A stretch of 64,000 bases of DNA, from assembly GCA_963841105.1 (NCBI GenBank), contig CAWJCB010000024.1:62001-126000 (forward strand), read 5' to 3'. The notes beneath the pieces were generated by a model, which was not told the DNA's origin, ran no database searches, and was given only the letters and a program-made list of their open reading frames with translations. Position numbers and translations under genes: made by a program. This document shows positions 45,510 to 55,654 of the stretch, in pieces; the first letter of the stretch is position 1; each line of letters begins with the position of its first letter. This DNA comes from VAZQ01 sp963841105. GTDB lineage: Bacteria > Pseudomonadota > Alphaproteobacteria > Rhizobiales > Xanthobacteraceae.

Positions 45510-46320
45510 ATGACCTCAGTCGATCAGACGGCCCGGATTGAGCCGGGCGCGGTGATCGGGCATGACGTGTCAATTGGACCCTATTGCGTAATAGGCGGGA
45601 ATGTTGTGATCGGTGATGGCTGCAGGCTCACCGGCCATGTCCATATCACCGGGCATACCACCATCGGGCCGCGTGCCGCAATTTACCCGTTTGCGTCATT
45701 GGGAACGCCGCCGCAATCCATCAAATATCGTGGCGGACCGACGCGGCTCATTGTGGGCGCGGATTGCGATATTCGCGAAAGCGTCACGATGAACACGGGA
45801 ACCGAGGATGATCGCGGGGTGACCGAAGTTGGAGACAGATGTCTGCTGATGGTCGGCGCTCATGTTGGTCATGACTGCAAGGTCGGCAATGACGTGACGT
45901 TCGCAAACAACGTGGTGCTTGGTGGGCACGTTACTGTTGGCGATTTCGCTTTCCTCGGCGGGCAGTCTGCTGTTCGCCAGTTCGTCCGCATTGGGCAGGG
46001 CGCTATGGTGGTGGGAATGAGCGGGGTGCGGGCTGACGTCATCCCATTCGGCATGGTCCAGGGACCTCTTGCTGATCTTATCGGCCTGAACGTGGTCGGC
46101 ATGCGTCGCCGCGGTTGGAGCAAAGCCGATATTCTTCGGTTGCGGAGAGTTCTACGAGGTCCTATTTTTCGAAACCGGCACATTTCGCCAGCGTTTGGAG
46201 CAGGTGTCGGCCGAAAACGCCGGCGATCCGTTACTCGCCGAGGTGATCGCTTTCATTCGCGCCGGATCGCGGCCGTTGACCATGGCCATCCGCCGGAGTG
46301 ACATCCGGGATCCGGTGTGA
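45510..46320 (+). CDS. lpxA: UDP-N-acetylglucosamine acyltransferase LpxA (3' end frameshifted)
   Basis: First enzyme of lipid A synthesis, a left-handed beta-helix trimer. The hexapeptide repeats and the catalytic His in LLMVGAHVGHDC are clear, then NVVGMRRRGWSKADILRLRR. After RR the written frame turns unrelated (ends at 46301). Deleting one T from GTTC at 46149-46152 restores VYEVLFFETGTFRQRLEQV and the helical C-terminal domain, ending at 46320. The repaired protein is about 269 residues, the family length, and its stop then overlaps the lpxI GTG (GTGTGA). Confidence 0.93.
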
Positions 46321-47186
46321 ACGTGGTAACTGTGACGGAGCTGGCGAGCAGTGGTCCGCTTGCCATCGTGTGCGGCAGCGGCAGCCTGCCCTTTGCCGTC
46401 GCTGATGCAGTAAGCAGGCGGGGCCGCGCCGTTGTGTTGTTTGCCATTCAAGGCTGGGCGGATGCGGAACGCGTTTCCGCATTTCGGCATCACTGGGTCT
46501 CTTTCGGCCAGTTCGGCTCATTCTGCCGGCTGGCGCGGGCAGAAGGGTGCCGCGATGTGGTTTTCATCGGCTCACTCGTGCGGCCGTCGATTTGGCAGAT
46601 CAGGCCCGACTTCAAGACCCTTCAACTGCTGCCACGGATATTTCGACTTTTCCGCGGCGGAGATGATCACATGCTCTCAAGCATTGCCTCCGTTTTCGAG
46701 GAGCATGGGTTTCGGCTCATTGGCGCACATGAGATCGCGCCTGAGATACTCATGCCGGAAGGTCCGCTCGGCCGCGCATTACCGAACAACCAGGATCACG
46801 CCGATATCAAAAAAGGTCTTGCTTTGCTCGATGCAACTGGACCATTCGACGTCGGTCAAGCCGCCGTCGTGGCCGGCGGGCGCGTTCTCGCGATAGAAGC
46901 AGCCGAGGGCACGGACTTCATGTTGGCGCGCATTGCACAGCTGCGTCAAAGCAGGCTAATCCCCGCAGCGTCGGGCACGGGAGTTTTGGTGAAGGCGCCC
47001 AAGCGCGGCCAGGATCGCAGGATTGATCTTCCCTCGATTGGTCCACAGACGATCCAAGGCGCCAAGGGCGCCGGTCTGGCCGGGATTGCCGTGGTTGCCG
47101 GAAGCACGATCGTTGCTGAGCTTGGCCGCATTGCATCCGCGGCAGACCGCGAGAATTTGTTCGTCGTCGGCGTGCGCGCAGACTGA
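46317..47186 (+). CDS. lpxI: UDP-2,3-diacylglucosamine pyrophosphatase LpxI
   Basis: 289 residues, DUF1009 family, which replaces LpxH in alphaproteobacteria and makes lipid X. Recognised by LAIVCGSGSLPFAVADA, GDDHMLSSIASVFEEHGF (metal-site region), DIKKGLALLDATGPFDVGQ and the C-terminal PSIGPQTIQGAKGAGLAGIAV. The start is a GTG overlapping the repaired lpxA stop, the tight packing seen in lpxA-lpxI-lpxB clusters. Confidence 0.94.
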   Translation: MNVVTVTELASSGPLAIVCGSGSLPFAVADAVSRRGRAVVLFAIQGWADAERVSAFRHHWVSFGQFGSFCRLARAEGCRDVVFIGSLVRPSIWQIRPDFKTLQLLPRIFRLFRGGDDHMLSSIASVFEEHGFRLIGAHEIAPEILMPEGPLGRALPNNQDHADIKKGLALLDATGPFDVGQAAVVAGGRVLAIEAAEGTDFMLARIAQLRQSRLIPAASGTGVLVKAPKRGQDRRIDLPSIGPQTIQGAKGAGLAGIAVVAGSTIVAELGRIASAADRENLFVVGVRAD

Positions 47187-47189
47187 GCC

Positions 47190-48407
47190 ATGACGGCTCA
47201 CGGTCACTCTGATTGGTCTTCCGACGCTCTCGATCTGTTCCTTGTCGCAGCCGAGGAATCAGGCGACCAGCTCGGTGCTGCGCTCATGCGCGCGTTGCGC
47301 GAGCGCACGGGGGGTAGAGTGAGCTTCGCCGGGGTGGGCGGAAGCGCGATGAGCAACGAAGGTCTTTCCAGCCTCTATCCCATCGACGATCTCGCCATCA
47401 TCGGCTTTACCGCCATTCCCCGCCGTATTCCGAGAATTTTGCGTCTGATTCGCCTCACCGCCAACGAGATCGTCGCGAGAAAACCGCATGCTCTCATCAT
47501 CATCGACAGTCCGGCCTTCAGCTGTCGAGTAGCGCGGCGCGTTCACTTCGCTGATCCGGATATCCCAATCATAGAATATGTGTCGCCCTCGGTTTGGGCG
47601 TGGCGCCCAGGCCGGGCGAAGGAGTTGCGCGGCTATATCGACCATATCCTGGCGGTCTTGCCGTTCGAGCCCGAGGTCCATCGGCGACTGGGGGGGCCAC
47701 CCTGCACCTATGTTGGCCATCCGGTGGCGGAAAGGTTAGTTGAAATTCGACCGAGCGCTGAGGAAGCGCGCCGGCGGATGCAGTCCCCGCCTGTCCTACT
47801 CATGCTGCCAGGAAGCAGGTTGGGAGAAATCCGACGACTGCTGCCGGTGTTCATTGACGCGGTCTCAAGGGTCAGCAAGCAGGTAAATGCCCTGGAGGTG
47901 ATCATTCCCACGGTTCCCCGCCTGATCGACCAGATACGAGCGGCTACTGAGCATTGGGCGGTCCGCCCGCGACTTGTCGTGGAGCGCGCAGAAAAGGACC
48001 AGGCATTTCGCATCGCCACGGCAGCCCTCGCCAAATCGGGCACGGTCACCCTTGAGCTTGCCCTCGCCGGTGTTCCGATGGTGGCGGCCTATAAGGTCTC
48101 CAGGATTGAAGCTGCCACGCTTGGCCGCCGCATCATGCGGCGGCTCTCCTCGATCATCCTCGCTAATATCGTACTCGGAGAAAACGTGGTTCCCGAGTTC
48201 CTGCAAGAATCCTGCACGGCGGCTAAGCTGGCCGGTGCGCTGGCGCCGCTGCTTGAGGATAGCACCGCCCGCCAAAGCCAGACGGAGGCGTTCTCGCGCC
48301 TTGATGCCATCATGAAGATTGGATCGATTACGCCCGCCGCGTGCGCCGCTGACGTCGTGCTCGAAGTCATAGAGCGTTGCAACAATGGCGCGGCCAATGG
48401 AAAGTAG
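47190..48407 (+). CDS. lpxB: Lipid-A-disaccharide synthase
   Basis: GT19 glycosyltransferase joining lipid X and UDP-diacylglucosamine, 405 residues. AAEESGDQLGAALMRAL, SPSVWAWRPGRAKELRGYIDHILAVLPFEPEVH, VGHPVAE, LPGSRLGEIRRLLP and AKSGTVTLELALAGVPMV are the family blocks. ATG at 47190. Last gene of the lipid A cluster, ending at a hairpin shared with gltA. Confidence 0.95.
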   Translation: MTAHGHSDWSSDALDLFLVAAEESGDQLGAALMRALRERTGGRVSFAGVGGSAMSNEGLSSLYPIDDLAIIGFTAIPRRIPRILRLIRLTANEIVARKPHALIIIDSPAFSCRVARRVHFADPDIPIIEYVSPSVWAWRPGRAKELRGYIDHILAVLPFEPEVHRRLGGPPCTYVGHPVAERLVEIRPSAEEARRRMQSPPVLLMLPGSRLGEIRRLLPVFIDAVSRVSKQVNALEVIIPTVPRLIDQIRAATEHWAVRPRLVVERAEKDQAFRIATAALAKSGTVTLELALAGVPMVAAYKVSRIEAATLGRRIMRRLSSIILANIVLGENVVPEFLQESCTAAKLAGALAPLLEDSTARQSQTEAFSRLDAIMKIGSITPAACAADVVLEVIERCNNGAANGK

Positions 48408-48431
48408 GGTGGGTTGAAACCCGCCCCTACG
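48404..48431. terminator. Hairpin between convergent lpxB and gltA
   Basis: GTAGGGTGGGTT pairs with AACCCGCCCCTAC (one bulge, one G-T pair) around GA. It starts at the lpxB stop, 29 bases before the end of gltA on the other strand. No clear U-run; it could also be a degenerate repeat element. Confidence 0.5.
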
Positions 48432-48459
48432 AAGCCAGCGGTGGTTGCAGCCACTCCGC

Positions 48460-49773
48460 CTATGATTTTCTGCGCGATATCGGGGTGTAATCGCGCTGCG
48501 TCGCGCCGGTATAGAGCTGGCGTGGGCGGCCGATCTTCTGATGGGGGTCCTCAATCATTTCCTTCCATTGTGAAATCCAGCCCACCGTCCGCGCGACCGC
48601 GAACAGCACGGTGAACATGGTGGTTGGAAACCCCATCGCCTTGAGGGTGATCCCCGAGTAAAAATCGATGTTGGGATAAAGCTTCTTCTCGATGAAATAA
48701 TCCTCGCTCAGGGCAACACGCTCGAGCTCAAGCGCGACGTCAAGCAGCGGATCATCCTTGCTTCCGACTTCGCTCAGCACCTCATGACAGGTCTGCTGCA
48801 TGATCTTCGCGCGGGGGTCGTAGTGCTTGTAGACCCGGTGACCGAAACCCATCAATCGAAAGCTGTCCTTCGGGTCTTTGGCCCGACGGACGAACTCCGG
48901 AATGCGCTCGGGCTTGCCGATCTCGCGCAGCATGTTCAATGCGGCTTCATTGGCTCCCCCGTGCGCCGGGCCCCAAAGGCAAGCGCAGCCCGCCGCTATG
49001 CAGGCAAAAGGATTGGCGCCGGACGAACCGGCGAGGCGCACGGTCGATGTCAACGCATTCTGCTCGTGGTCGGCGTGCAAAATGAAGATGCGATCCATGG
49101 CGCGCGCCAGAACAGCATTAGGTTTGTAGTCCTCGCACGGAACAGCGAAGCACATGCGCAGAAAGTTGGTCGCATAGTCGAGCTCGTTCTTGGGATAGAT
49201 GAAAGGTTGACCGATGGAATATTTGTACGCCATTGCAGCCATGGTCGGCATCTTCGCTATCATGCGAATCGATGCAATCATCCGCTGGATAGGGTCCGAA
49301 ATGTCCGTCGAGTCGTGATAGAACGCCGATAGCGCGCCAACACAGCCGGTCATTACCGCCATGGGGTGCGCATCGCGCCGAAATCCCTGATAAAATCGGC
49401 TCATTTGCTCGTGCACCATGGTATGCCGGGTGACACGATCGTCGAAATCGGCCTTCTGCGCAGCGGTCGGAAGCTCGCCATACAGCAGGAGATAGCATGT
49501 CTCCAAAAAATCGCCGTGCTCGGCAAGCTGCTCGATCGGATAACCGCGGTACAGCAGAATGCCTTCGTCGCCGTCGATATAGGTGATCTTCGATTCGCAG
49601 CTTCCGGTCAACGTATAGCCGGGGTCGTATGTAAACATCCCGGTTTCGGCGTAGAACTTGCCAATGTCGACTACGGCGGGTCCGATGGTGCCCTCAAAAA
49701 TGGGAAACGACGCTTCCTTGTCGCCGAGAGTAAATTTGCCGGTCTTGATGTTGGCGCCGGTCTTGGCATCCAT
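48460..49773 (-). CDS. gltA: Citrate synthase
   Basis: TCA-cycle entry enzyme, 437 residues, type II (NADH-sensitive-type length). Active-site blocks: GHADHE-like LHADHEQNALTSTVRLAGSSG with the catalytic His, MGFGHRVYKHYDPRAKIM, and NIDFYSGITLKAMGFPTTMFTVLFAVARTVGW. ATG at 49773 behind GAGGG. Its own transcription unit, leftward, after gltX. Confidence 0.97.
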   Translation of the reverse strand: MDAKTGANIKTGKFTLGDKEASFPIFEGTIGPAVVDIGKFYAETGMFTYDPGYTLTGSCESKITYIDGDEGILLYRGYPIEQLAEHGDFLETCYLLLYGELPTAAQKADFDDRVTRHTMVHEQMSRFYQGFRRDAHPMAVMTGCVGALSAFYHDSTDISDPIQRMIASIRMIAKMPTMAAMAYKYSIGQPFIYPKNELDYATNFLRMCFAVPCEDYKPNAVLARAMDRIFILHADHEQNALTSTVRLAGSSGANPFACIAAGCACLWGPAHGGANEAALNMLREIGKPERIPEFVRRAKDPKDSFRLMGFGHRVYKHYDPRAKIMQQTCHEVLSEVGSKDDPLLDVALELERVALSEDYFIEKKLYPNIDFYSGITLKAMGFPTTMFTVLFAVARTVGWISQWKEMIEDPHQKIGRPRQLYTGATQRDYTPISRRKS

Positions 49774-49905
49774 GATTGAGCCCTCAGTGGTCGTTGGCCA
49801 ACCGGACTCCTGCTGCCGCTGTGACGCTTATCGGAAGGCCGCCAGCAGAGGTCGCCGAGTGGGTAGCCTATCCTTTGCTGCGCTGCAAGATGCGGCCGGA
49901 TCGCA

Positions 49906-51339
49906 CTAGGTCTGCTCATCCGCCTGCGCAATCTGGTCCTTGATACGAGCGAGGCTTTCATCCTTTCCAAGCACCGCCAGCACCTCGAATATGGGAGGCG
50001 ATGTCGTGCGTCCCGTGAGGGCGGCCCGCAACGGCTGCGCAATGCTGCCGAGCTTCATCCCGGTGCGCTGCACGAACGACCGGATGACCTCCTCGGTCGC
50101 CTTTTCCGTCCATTCGTCGAGCACATTGAGGTTGGTCGCAAGCTCGCCCAGCAGCACGCGCGCCTCCTCCGTCAGCACGGCTTGCGCGCGCTCATCGATC
50201 CGTAACGGGCGTTGCGCGATGATAAAGCGCGCTCCATCGACGAACTCCACCAGCGTTTTGGCTCTCTCCTTCAGCGCTCCCATCATCGAAAGCAGCTGTT
50301 CGCGCACGGCAGGTGTCAGCTTTTTCGCCAGCTCGGATCCGTCCGCCAAATATGGAAGCACACGTTCCAACTCGCCTAGAATTTCGAGGTCGGACGTGTG
50401 CCGCAGGTAATGGCCGTTGAGGCTCTCAAGCTTTGCAAAGTCGAACCGCGCAGGGGAGCGGCCGATATGTGGCAAATCGAAAGAAGCGATCATCTCCTCG
50501 GTGGAGAATATCTCCTGGTCGCCATGGCTCCAGCCAAGCCGCACCAGGTAATTGCGCATGGCAGCGGGCAGGTAGCCCATTGCCCGATAGGCGTCAACTC
50601 CAAGGGCGCCGTGCCGCTTCGACAGCTTCGACCCGTCCGGCCCGTGAATGAGCGGAATGTGCGCCATCACCGGCGCCTGCCATCCCAAAGCCTGGTAGAT
50701 TTGCCTCTGCCGGGCAGCGTTGGTGAGGTGATCATCGCCGCGGATGATGTGCGTGACGCCCATATCGTGATCGTCGACCACCACAGCCAGCATGTAAGTC
50801 GGAGTGCCGTCGGAACGCAAAATCACCAGATCGTCCAGGCTTTCGTTTTGCCAGACCACACGCCCTTGCACCTGATCCTCGACCACGGTGTCGCCCAGCA
50901 ATGGCGCTTTGAGACGAATGACCGGGTCTACCTCCGCGGGCGCCTCCTCCGGGCTTCGATCACGCCAGCGCCCATCATAGAGCCGCGCGCGACCCTCGCG
51001 ACGTGCCTGCTCGCGCATCTCCGCCAACTCCTGAGGCGAGGCGTAGCAGCGATAGGCTCTGCCGCTCGCGAGCAACTCCTCGGCGACCTCGCGATGGCGC
51101 TGCGCGCGCGCAAACTGATAAACCGTATCGCCGTCCCAATCGAGACCTAGCCAGGAGAGCCCTTCGATGATGGCGTCGATGGCCGATTGCGTCGAGCGTT
51201 CGCGGTCCGTGTCCTCGATCCGCAGCAACATCTTGCCCTGGCGGCCACGGGCAAAAAGCCAGTTGAACAGCGCGGTGCGCGCTCCGCCGATGTGAAGAAA
51301 GCCCGTGGGCGAGGGAGCAAAACGCGTGATGATGGTCAT
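49906..51339 (-). CDS. gltX: Glutamyl-tRNA synthetase
   Basis: Class I synthetase, 477 residues. The HIGH motif appears as FLHIGGART (residues ~14-22) and KMSKS as SKLSKRHG. The D-type GluRS blocks HIIRGDDHLTNAARQ and GRSPARFDFAKLESLNG are present. ATG at 51339 (MTIITRFAPSPTG) chosen from the family start, although the frame is open to 51480. It is divergent from glnS; the two genes together cover Glu and Gln charging. Confidence 0.95.
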   Translation of the reverse strand: MTIITRFAPSPTGFLHIGGARTALFNWLFARGRQGKMLLRIEDTDRERSTQSAIDAIIEGLSWLGLDWDGDTVYQFARAQRHREVAEELLASGRAYRCYASPQELAEMREQARREGRARLYDGRWRDRSPEEAPAEVDPVIRLKAPLLGDTVVEDQVQGRVVWQNESLDDLVILRSDGTPTYMLAVVVDDHDMGVTHIIRGDDHLTNAARQRQIYQALGWQAPVMAHIPLIHGPDGSKLSKRHGALGVDAYRAMGYLPAAMRNYLVRLGWSHGDQEIFSTEEMIASFDLPHIGRSPARFDFAKLESLNGHYLRHTSDLEILGELERVLPYLADGSELAKKLTPAVREQLLSMMGALKERAKTLVEFVDGARFIIAQRPLRIDERAQAVLTEEARVLLGELATNLNVLDEWTEKATEEVIRSFVQRTGMKLGSIAQPLRAALTGRTTSPPIFEVLAVLGKDESLARIKDQIAQADEQT

Positions 51340-51513
51340 ATTGTGGATTTGCCAGGAGCCAAGCGGGCGTCCGTTTAGCATAGAAACCGGATCGGGAACG
51401 AGGGTTTCACTGGTGCGGTGGATTCGAGGTTGATCCGTAGGGCCTCGCCATCTTGGCGCATTGCCAGGGATTTGGCACATATCGGCCGGTTGCGAGCAAA
51501 CGGGTTATAACGC

Positions 51514-53202
51514 ATGGCCGAAGCTGCAGGGGTGCTCGGGCACCCAGGAGGCGACTTCATTCGCGACATCGTTCGCGCTGATCTGGCCGCCAAGCATCAC
51601 GCCACGATAGTCACGCGCTTTCCGCCGGAGCCGAACGGGTATCTGCATATCGGCCACGCCAAGTCGATCTGCCTCAACTTTGGCATTGCCGAGGAATTCG
51701 GTGGTCGCTGCCACCTTCGCTTCGACGACACCAATCCGGTCAAGGAGGAGCAGGAATATATCGATGCCATCGAATACGACGTGCGCTGGCTCGGCTTCAA
51801 TTGGGGGCGCCACCTCTACCATGCCTCTGATTATTTTGAGCAACTCTACGAGTGGGCAGAGCACCTGATCCGCGCCGGCAAGGCTTATGTGGACGATCAG
51901 TCGCCGGAGGAAATCCGGCTTGCCCGCGGCACTCTGACGGAGCCGGGCAGGAACAGCCCATGGCGAGGTCGCAGCGTGGAGGAGAGTCTGGAGCTCTTCA
52001 GACGCATGCGAGCTGGCGAATTCCCTAATGGAGCGCGGGTGCTGCGCGCCAAGATCGATATGGGGGCGGGCAACATCAATCTGCGCGATCCCGTGCTCTA
52101 TCGCATTCTGCATGCACCTCATCCGCGCACGGGCACGGCCTGGTGCATCTATCCGAGCTATGACTTCGCGCATGGGCAATGCGACGCCTTGGAGAGGGTG
52201 ACGCATTCAATCTGTACGCTTGAGTTCGAGGACCATCGGCCGCTGTATGACTGGTTGATCGATAACCTTCCGGTTCCCTCCCGCCCTCGCCAATATGAGT
52301 TCGCACGGCTGAATCTCACCTATACTATTCTATCCAAGCGCGTCCTGACGGAGCTTGTTCGCGGGGGACATGTAGAGGGATGGGACGACCCCCGCATGCC
52401 CACGCTTGCGGGTTTGCGCCGACGGGGCGTCCCACCAGAGGCGTTGCGCGAATTCGTCAAGCGGATTGGCGTGGCCAAGGCAAACAGCGTGGTCGATCTT
52501 GGCATGTTCGAGTTCTCACTCCGCGAAATTCTCAACAAGACAGCACCACGACGGATGGCAGTGCTGCGTCCCCTCAAAGTTGTGATCGAGAATTACGCCG
52601 AGAACGAACGGGAGGAGGTCGAAGCGCTCAATCATCCAGATGATCCATCCGCGGGTAAGCGCCGCGTTCGATTTGGTCGAGACCTTTACATCGAGCGTGA
52701 CGATTTCATGGAGCTCCCTTCAAAGAAGTTCTTCCGTTTGTCACCCGGACGAGAGGTTCGACTGCGCTATGCCTATTTCATCATGTGCCGTGATGTGGTG
52801 AAGAACTCTGACGGAGAAGTCGTGGAGCTGCGCTGCACCTACGATCCGGCAACGCGCGGAGGCAATGCGCCCGACGGGCGCAAGGTGCGGGCGACGCTGC
52901 ACTGGGTTTGTGCGGCAAGTGCCGTCGCTGCCCAAGTGCGGCTCTACAATCAGCTCTTTGCCACGCCCCAGCCGAGCGCGTCGGATTTCGTGACCGATCT
53001 CAATCCGAATTCTCTTGAGCTGATTATGGATGCTCGCCTCGAGCCGGCTTTGGCGGAAGCGGAGTGCGGGGCACCCGTGCAGTTCGAGCGCCAGGGTTAT
53101 TTTTGTCGTGATCCGAGCGGCGCTCCGGACAAGGTCGTCTTCAACCGCACGGTCGGACTTCGCGATACGTGGGCCAAGGTACAGGGAGGGAACAGCGCGT
53201 AG
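51514..53202 (+). CDS. glnS: Glutaminyl-tRNA synthetase
   Basis: Direct tRNA-Gln charging enzyme, 562 residues. HIGH motif in PPEPNGYLHIGHAKS, KMSKS as TILSKRVL, then WDDPRMPTLAGLRRRG and the two-barrel anticodon-binding domain (FMELPSKKFFRLSPGREVRLR). Many alphaproteobacteria lack GlnRS and use the amidotransferase route, so its presence is informative for taxonomy. ATG at 51514. Divergent from gltX with a 174-base gap. Confidence 0.95.
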   Translation: MAEAAGVLGHPGGDFIRDIVRADLAAKHHATIVTRFPPEPNGYLHIGHAKSICLNFGIAEEFGGRCHLRFDDTNPVKEEQEYIDAIEYDVRWLGFNWGRHLYHASDYFEQLYEWAEHLIRAGKAYVDDQSPEEIRLARGTLTEPGRNSPWRGRSVEESLELFRRMRAGEFPNGARVLRAKIDMGAGNINLRDPVLYRILHAPHPRTGTAWCIYPSYDFAHGQCDALERVTHSICTLEFEDHRPLYDWLIDNLPVPSRPRQYEFARLNLTYTILSKRVLTELVRGGHVEGWDDPRMPTLAGLRRRGVPPEALREFVKRIGVAKANSVVDLGMFEFSLREILNKTAPRRMAVLRPLKVVIENYAENEREEVEALNHPDDPSAGKRRVRFGRDLYIERDDFMELPSKKFFRLSPGREVRLRYAYFIMCRDVVKNSDGEVVELRCTYDPATRGGNAPDGRKVRATLHWVCAASAVAAQVRLYNQLFATPQPSASDFVTDLNPNSLELIMDARLEPALAEAECGAPVQFERQGYFCRDPSGAPDKVVFNRTVGLRDTWAKVQGGNSA

Positions 53203-53326
53203 CTGCTACTTGCGCCAGTGGCTACCGAATGCCCGAATGACGCCTGTGCAACGCCCGCGCCTCCTGTAGCATGGCCGGGTCTTTCACCGGACATGTACTC
53301 GGCGAGAGGAAGCCTAGGGCGACGTA

Positions 53327-55645
53327 ATGGCAGAGCCGGAAGGCTTCCGCGGCGGGCCGCAGCCTGGACGCCCCTATAGTGGCCGGGCGCAGACATGGCG
53401 GCCTCGGGTGCCGCCCTCGGCGACGACGGCGGCTCGACCGTCCTGGCCGGAAGCAATCACACGCCGTGCCGACCGGGCCGCGCAACGGCTTAGCGCATGG
53501 CTTGCTGTCGAGGTCGGTCCAGGACGTCTGGTTCCCTGGCTCGCGATAGCGTTCGGGTGTGGGATCGTTGGCTATTTCAGCATCGACCAGGAGCCGGCGC
53601 TTTGGGCCGCGGTGATCCTCTTCGCATCTGCAATCGGCATGTCGGTGTCGCTACGCCATCGGCCGCTCGGGTTTCCCATTGCCCTTGAACTCGCCGCCGT
53701 TGCCGCGGGTTTCGCCACGGCCACGCTCAAGCGCGCCGTCATCGCGCACGCGGTCCTCTCGCGGCCGGTTTGGAATGTGGAAATTGCAGGCTTCGTGGAA
53801 ATGCGGGAGGCGCGCGAGCGCTCAGATCGCATCACAGTGCTCATTGAGCGCATGGCCGGTTCACGGCTGGAGGAAAAACTCGATCGCATCCGGGTGTCGC
53901 TGCGCAAGGGCACCGCACCCGCCGTAGGAAGCTTCGTGGAGTTCAAAGCGCGCCTTTCGCCTCCGCTGGAGCCGTTGCGACCCGGCGGCTATGACTTCGC
54001 TCGCGATATGTATTTCCAGCGCATCGGGGCTTCCGGGTTCGTGCTCGGGCGCATTCGCATCGCGCCGTCGCCTCGTCCGCCGTCGCTTTCACTGCGCTAC
54101 GCCATGCTCATGGACGGCATGCGCGAGAAAATCGACCAGCGCATCCGCGCTGTCTTGCCCGGAGATCGCGGAGCGATTGCGTCAGCCTTGATCACAGGCA
54201 AGCGGGACACGCTTTCACCGCGGGTGAACGAGGCTATGTACGTTTCTGGCCTCGCGCATGTTTTGTCCATCTCTGGGTACCACATGGCAGTGGTTGCCGG
54301 CATCCTATTTTTCGTGATCCGTGCCCTGATGTCGCTGCTCCCCGCATTTGCCAATCGACACCCCGTCAAGAAATGGGCGGCTCTCACGGCATTGGCGGTC
54401 GCTGCGTTCTATCTACTGCTGTCCGGAGCCGAGGTCGCCACGCAACGCTCCTTCATCATGATCGCCATTGTTCTGATTGGGATCATGGTCAACCGCCAGA
54501 CGCTCACATTCCGCACCATCACGGTTGCGGCCATTGGCGTGCTCCTGCTTGCGCCGGAAGCAATCGTCCATCCGAGTTTTCAGATGTCATTTGCAGCGAC
54601 GCTGGCCCTGATTGCGGGGTATCAGCAGGGCCTGCCGTGGATGGGCCGAGGCGGCGAAACGCCGCTTGCCGCCCGGATTGCGCTTTGGGGCGGACGCGAA
54701 ATCGCGGGCCTCACGCTCGTGTCACTGCTCGCCGGCACCGCGACAATTCCTTACATCGCGTACCATTTTCACCGCGTCTCGCCCTTTGGCGTGATCGGCA
54801 ACCTTGCCGCCATGCCGGTGATATCGGCGTGGGTGATGCCGTGGGGCATCGCGGGAGTGTTCGCCATGCCGCTCGGCCTGGACAGCGTCTGTTGGCAGAT
54901 GATGGGATGGGGGATTGACTGGATGACCGCGGTTGCCCTGTGGGTCACGACATTTCCGGGAGCGGTGGGGCGCATCGCGGCGTTCAGTTCTGCTCCGCTG
55001 CTCCTTTGCACGCTCGGCATTGTCGTCGTCTGTTTGCTCAAGAGCCCGCTGCGTTTCGTCGGGGCGATACTTATTGGTAGTTCGCTGATCATGGCGATCC
55101 GTGCGCCGCAGCCCGACGTGCTGATCGCCCCCGATGCAAGCGCCATCGCCGTGCGAACCGGCGACAGGCGCCTCACCATGGTGAGTAGCGGCGCAGACAC
55201 ATTTGCAATGCGCGAATGGCTCGCAGCTGATGGCGACCCGCGCACGCCAAAGGACGGCACTCTGGGTAACGACATCAACTGCGACGAGGCGGGCTGCATC
55301 GGAACGCTGCACGACGGCTCGTTGATCGCGTTCGTAAAGAGAATCGATGCATTCGAAGAGGACTGCCGCCGTGCCGTGGTCGTGATCAGTGCGCGCGAGG
55401 CACCGACTGATTGCGCTGCGCTCACCATCGACCGCCGCGCATGGCAGGTCTCCGGGGCTTTGGCCCTGTGGCGCGTCGGCGACCGTTTCGAAATTTCGGC
55501 TGCGCGTTCGGCAGCATACGCTCGGCCGTGGGCACACAATCCGCAACGCAACCTTGCCCGGGCAACTGATACGACCGAGCCGAACCGATCTGGCGAGATG
55601 CGTGATGCGACGCCCCGCATCGACGACTTGGAGGCCGGAGATTAG
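53327..55645 (+). CDS. comEC: ComEC/Rec2 family competence protein
   Basis: 772-residue inner-membrane DNA-uptake channel protein. Layout: hydrophilic Pro/Arg-rich N-terminus (~70 residues), two transmembrane helices, a DUF4131 segment with OB fold (residues ~140-240), and the multi-span competence domain (HVLSISGYHMAVVAGILFF, PSFQMSFAATLALIAGYQ). A soluble C-terminal part follows (DVLIAPDASAIAVRTGDRRL) without the HxHxDH metallo-beta-lactamase motif, as in other rhizobial members. It converges on lexA with nine bases between. Confidence 0.92.
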   Translation: MAEPEGFRGGPQPGRPYSGRAQTWRPRVPPSATTAARPSWPEAITRRADRAAQRLSAWLAVEVGPGRLVPWLAIAFGCGIVGYFSIDQEPALWAAVILFASAIGMSVSLRHRPLGFPIALELAAVAAGFATATLKRAVIAHAVLSRPVWNVEIAGFVEMREARERSDRITVLIERMAGSRLEEKLDRIRVSLRKGTAPAVGSFVEFKARLSPPLEPLRPGGYDFARDMYFQRIGASGFVLGRIRIAPSPRPPSLSLRYAMLMDGMREKIDQRIRAVLPGDRGAIASALITGKRDTLSPRVNEAMYVSGLAHVLSISGYHMAVVAGILFFVIRALMSLLPAFANRHPVKKWAALTALAVAAFYLLLSGAEVATQRSFIMIAIVLIGIMVNRQTLTFRTITVAAIGVLLLAPEAIVHPSFQMSFAATLALIAGYQQGLPWMGRGGETPLAARIALWGGREIAGLTLVSLLAGTATIPYIAYHFHRVSPFGVIGNLAAMPVISAWVMPWGIAGVFAMPLGLDSVCWQMMGWGIDWMTAVALWVTTFPGAVGRIAAFSSAPLLLCTLGIVVVCLLKSPLRFVGAILIGSSLIMAIRAPQPDVLIAPDASAIAVRTGDRRLTMVSSGADTFAMREWLAADGDPRTPKDGTLGNDINCDEAGCIGTLHDGSLIAFVKRIDAFEEDCRRAVVVISAREAPTDCAALTIDRRAWQVSGALALWRVGDRFEISAARSAAYARPWAHNPQRNLARATDTTEPNRSGEMRDATPRIDDLEAGD

Positions 55646-55654
55646 GCGACCAGG

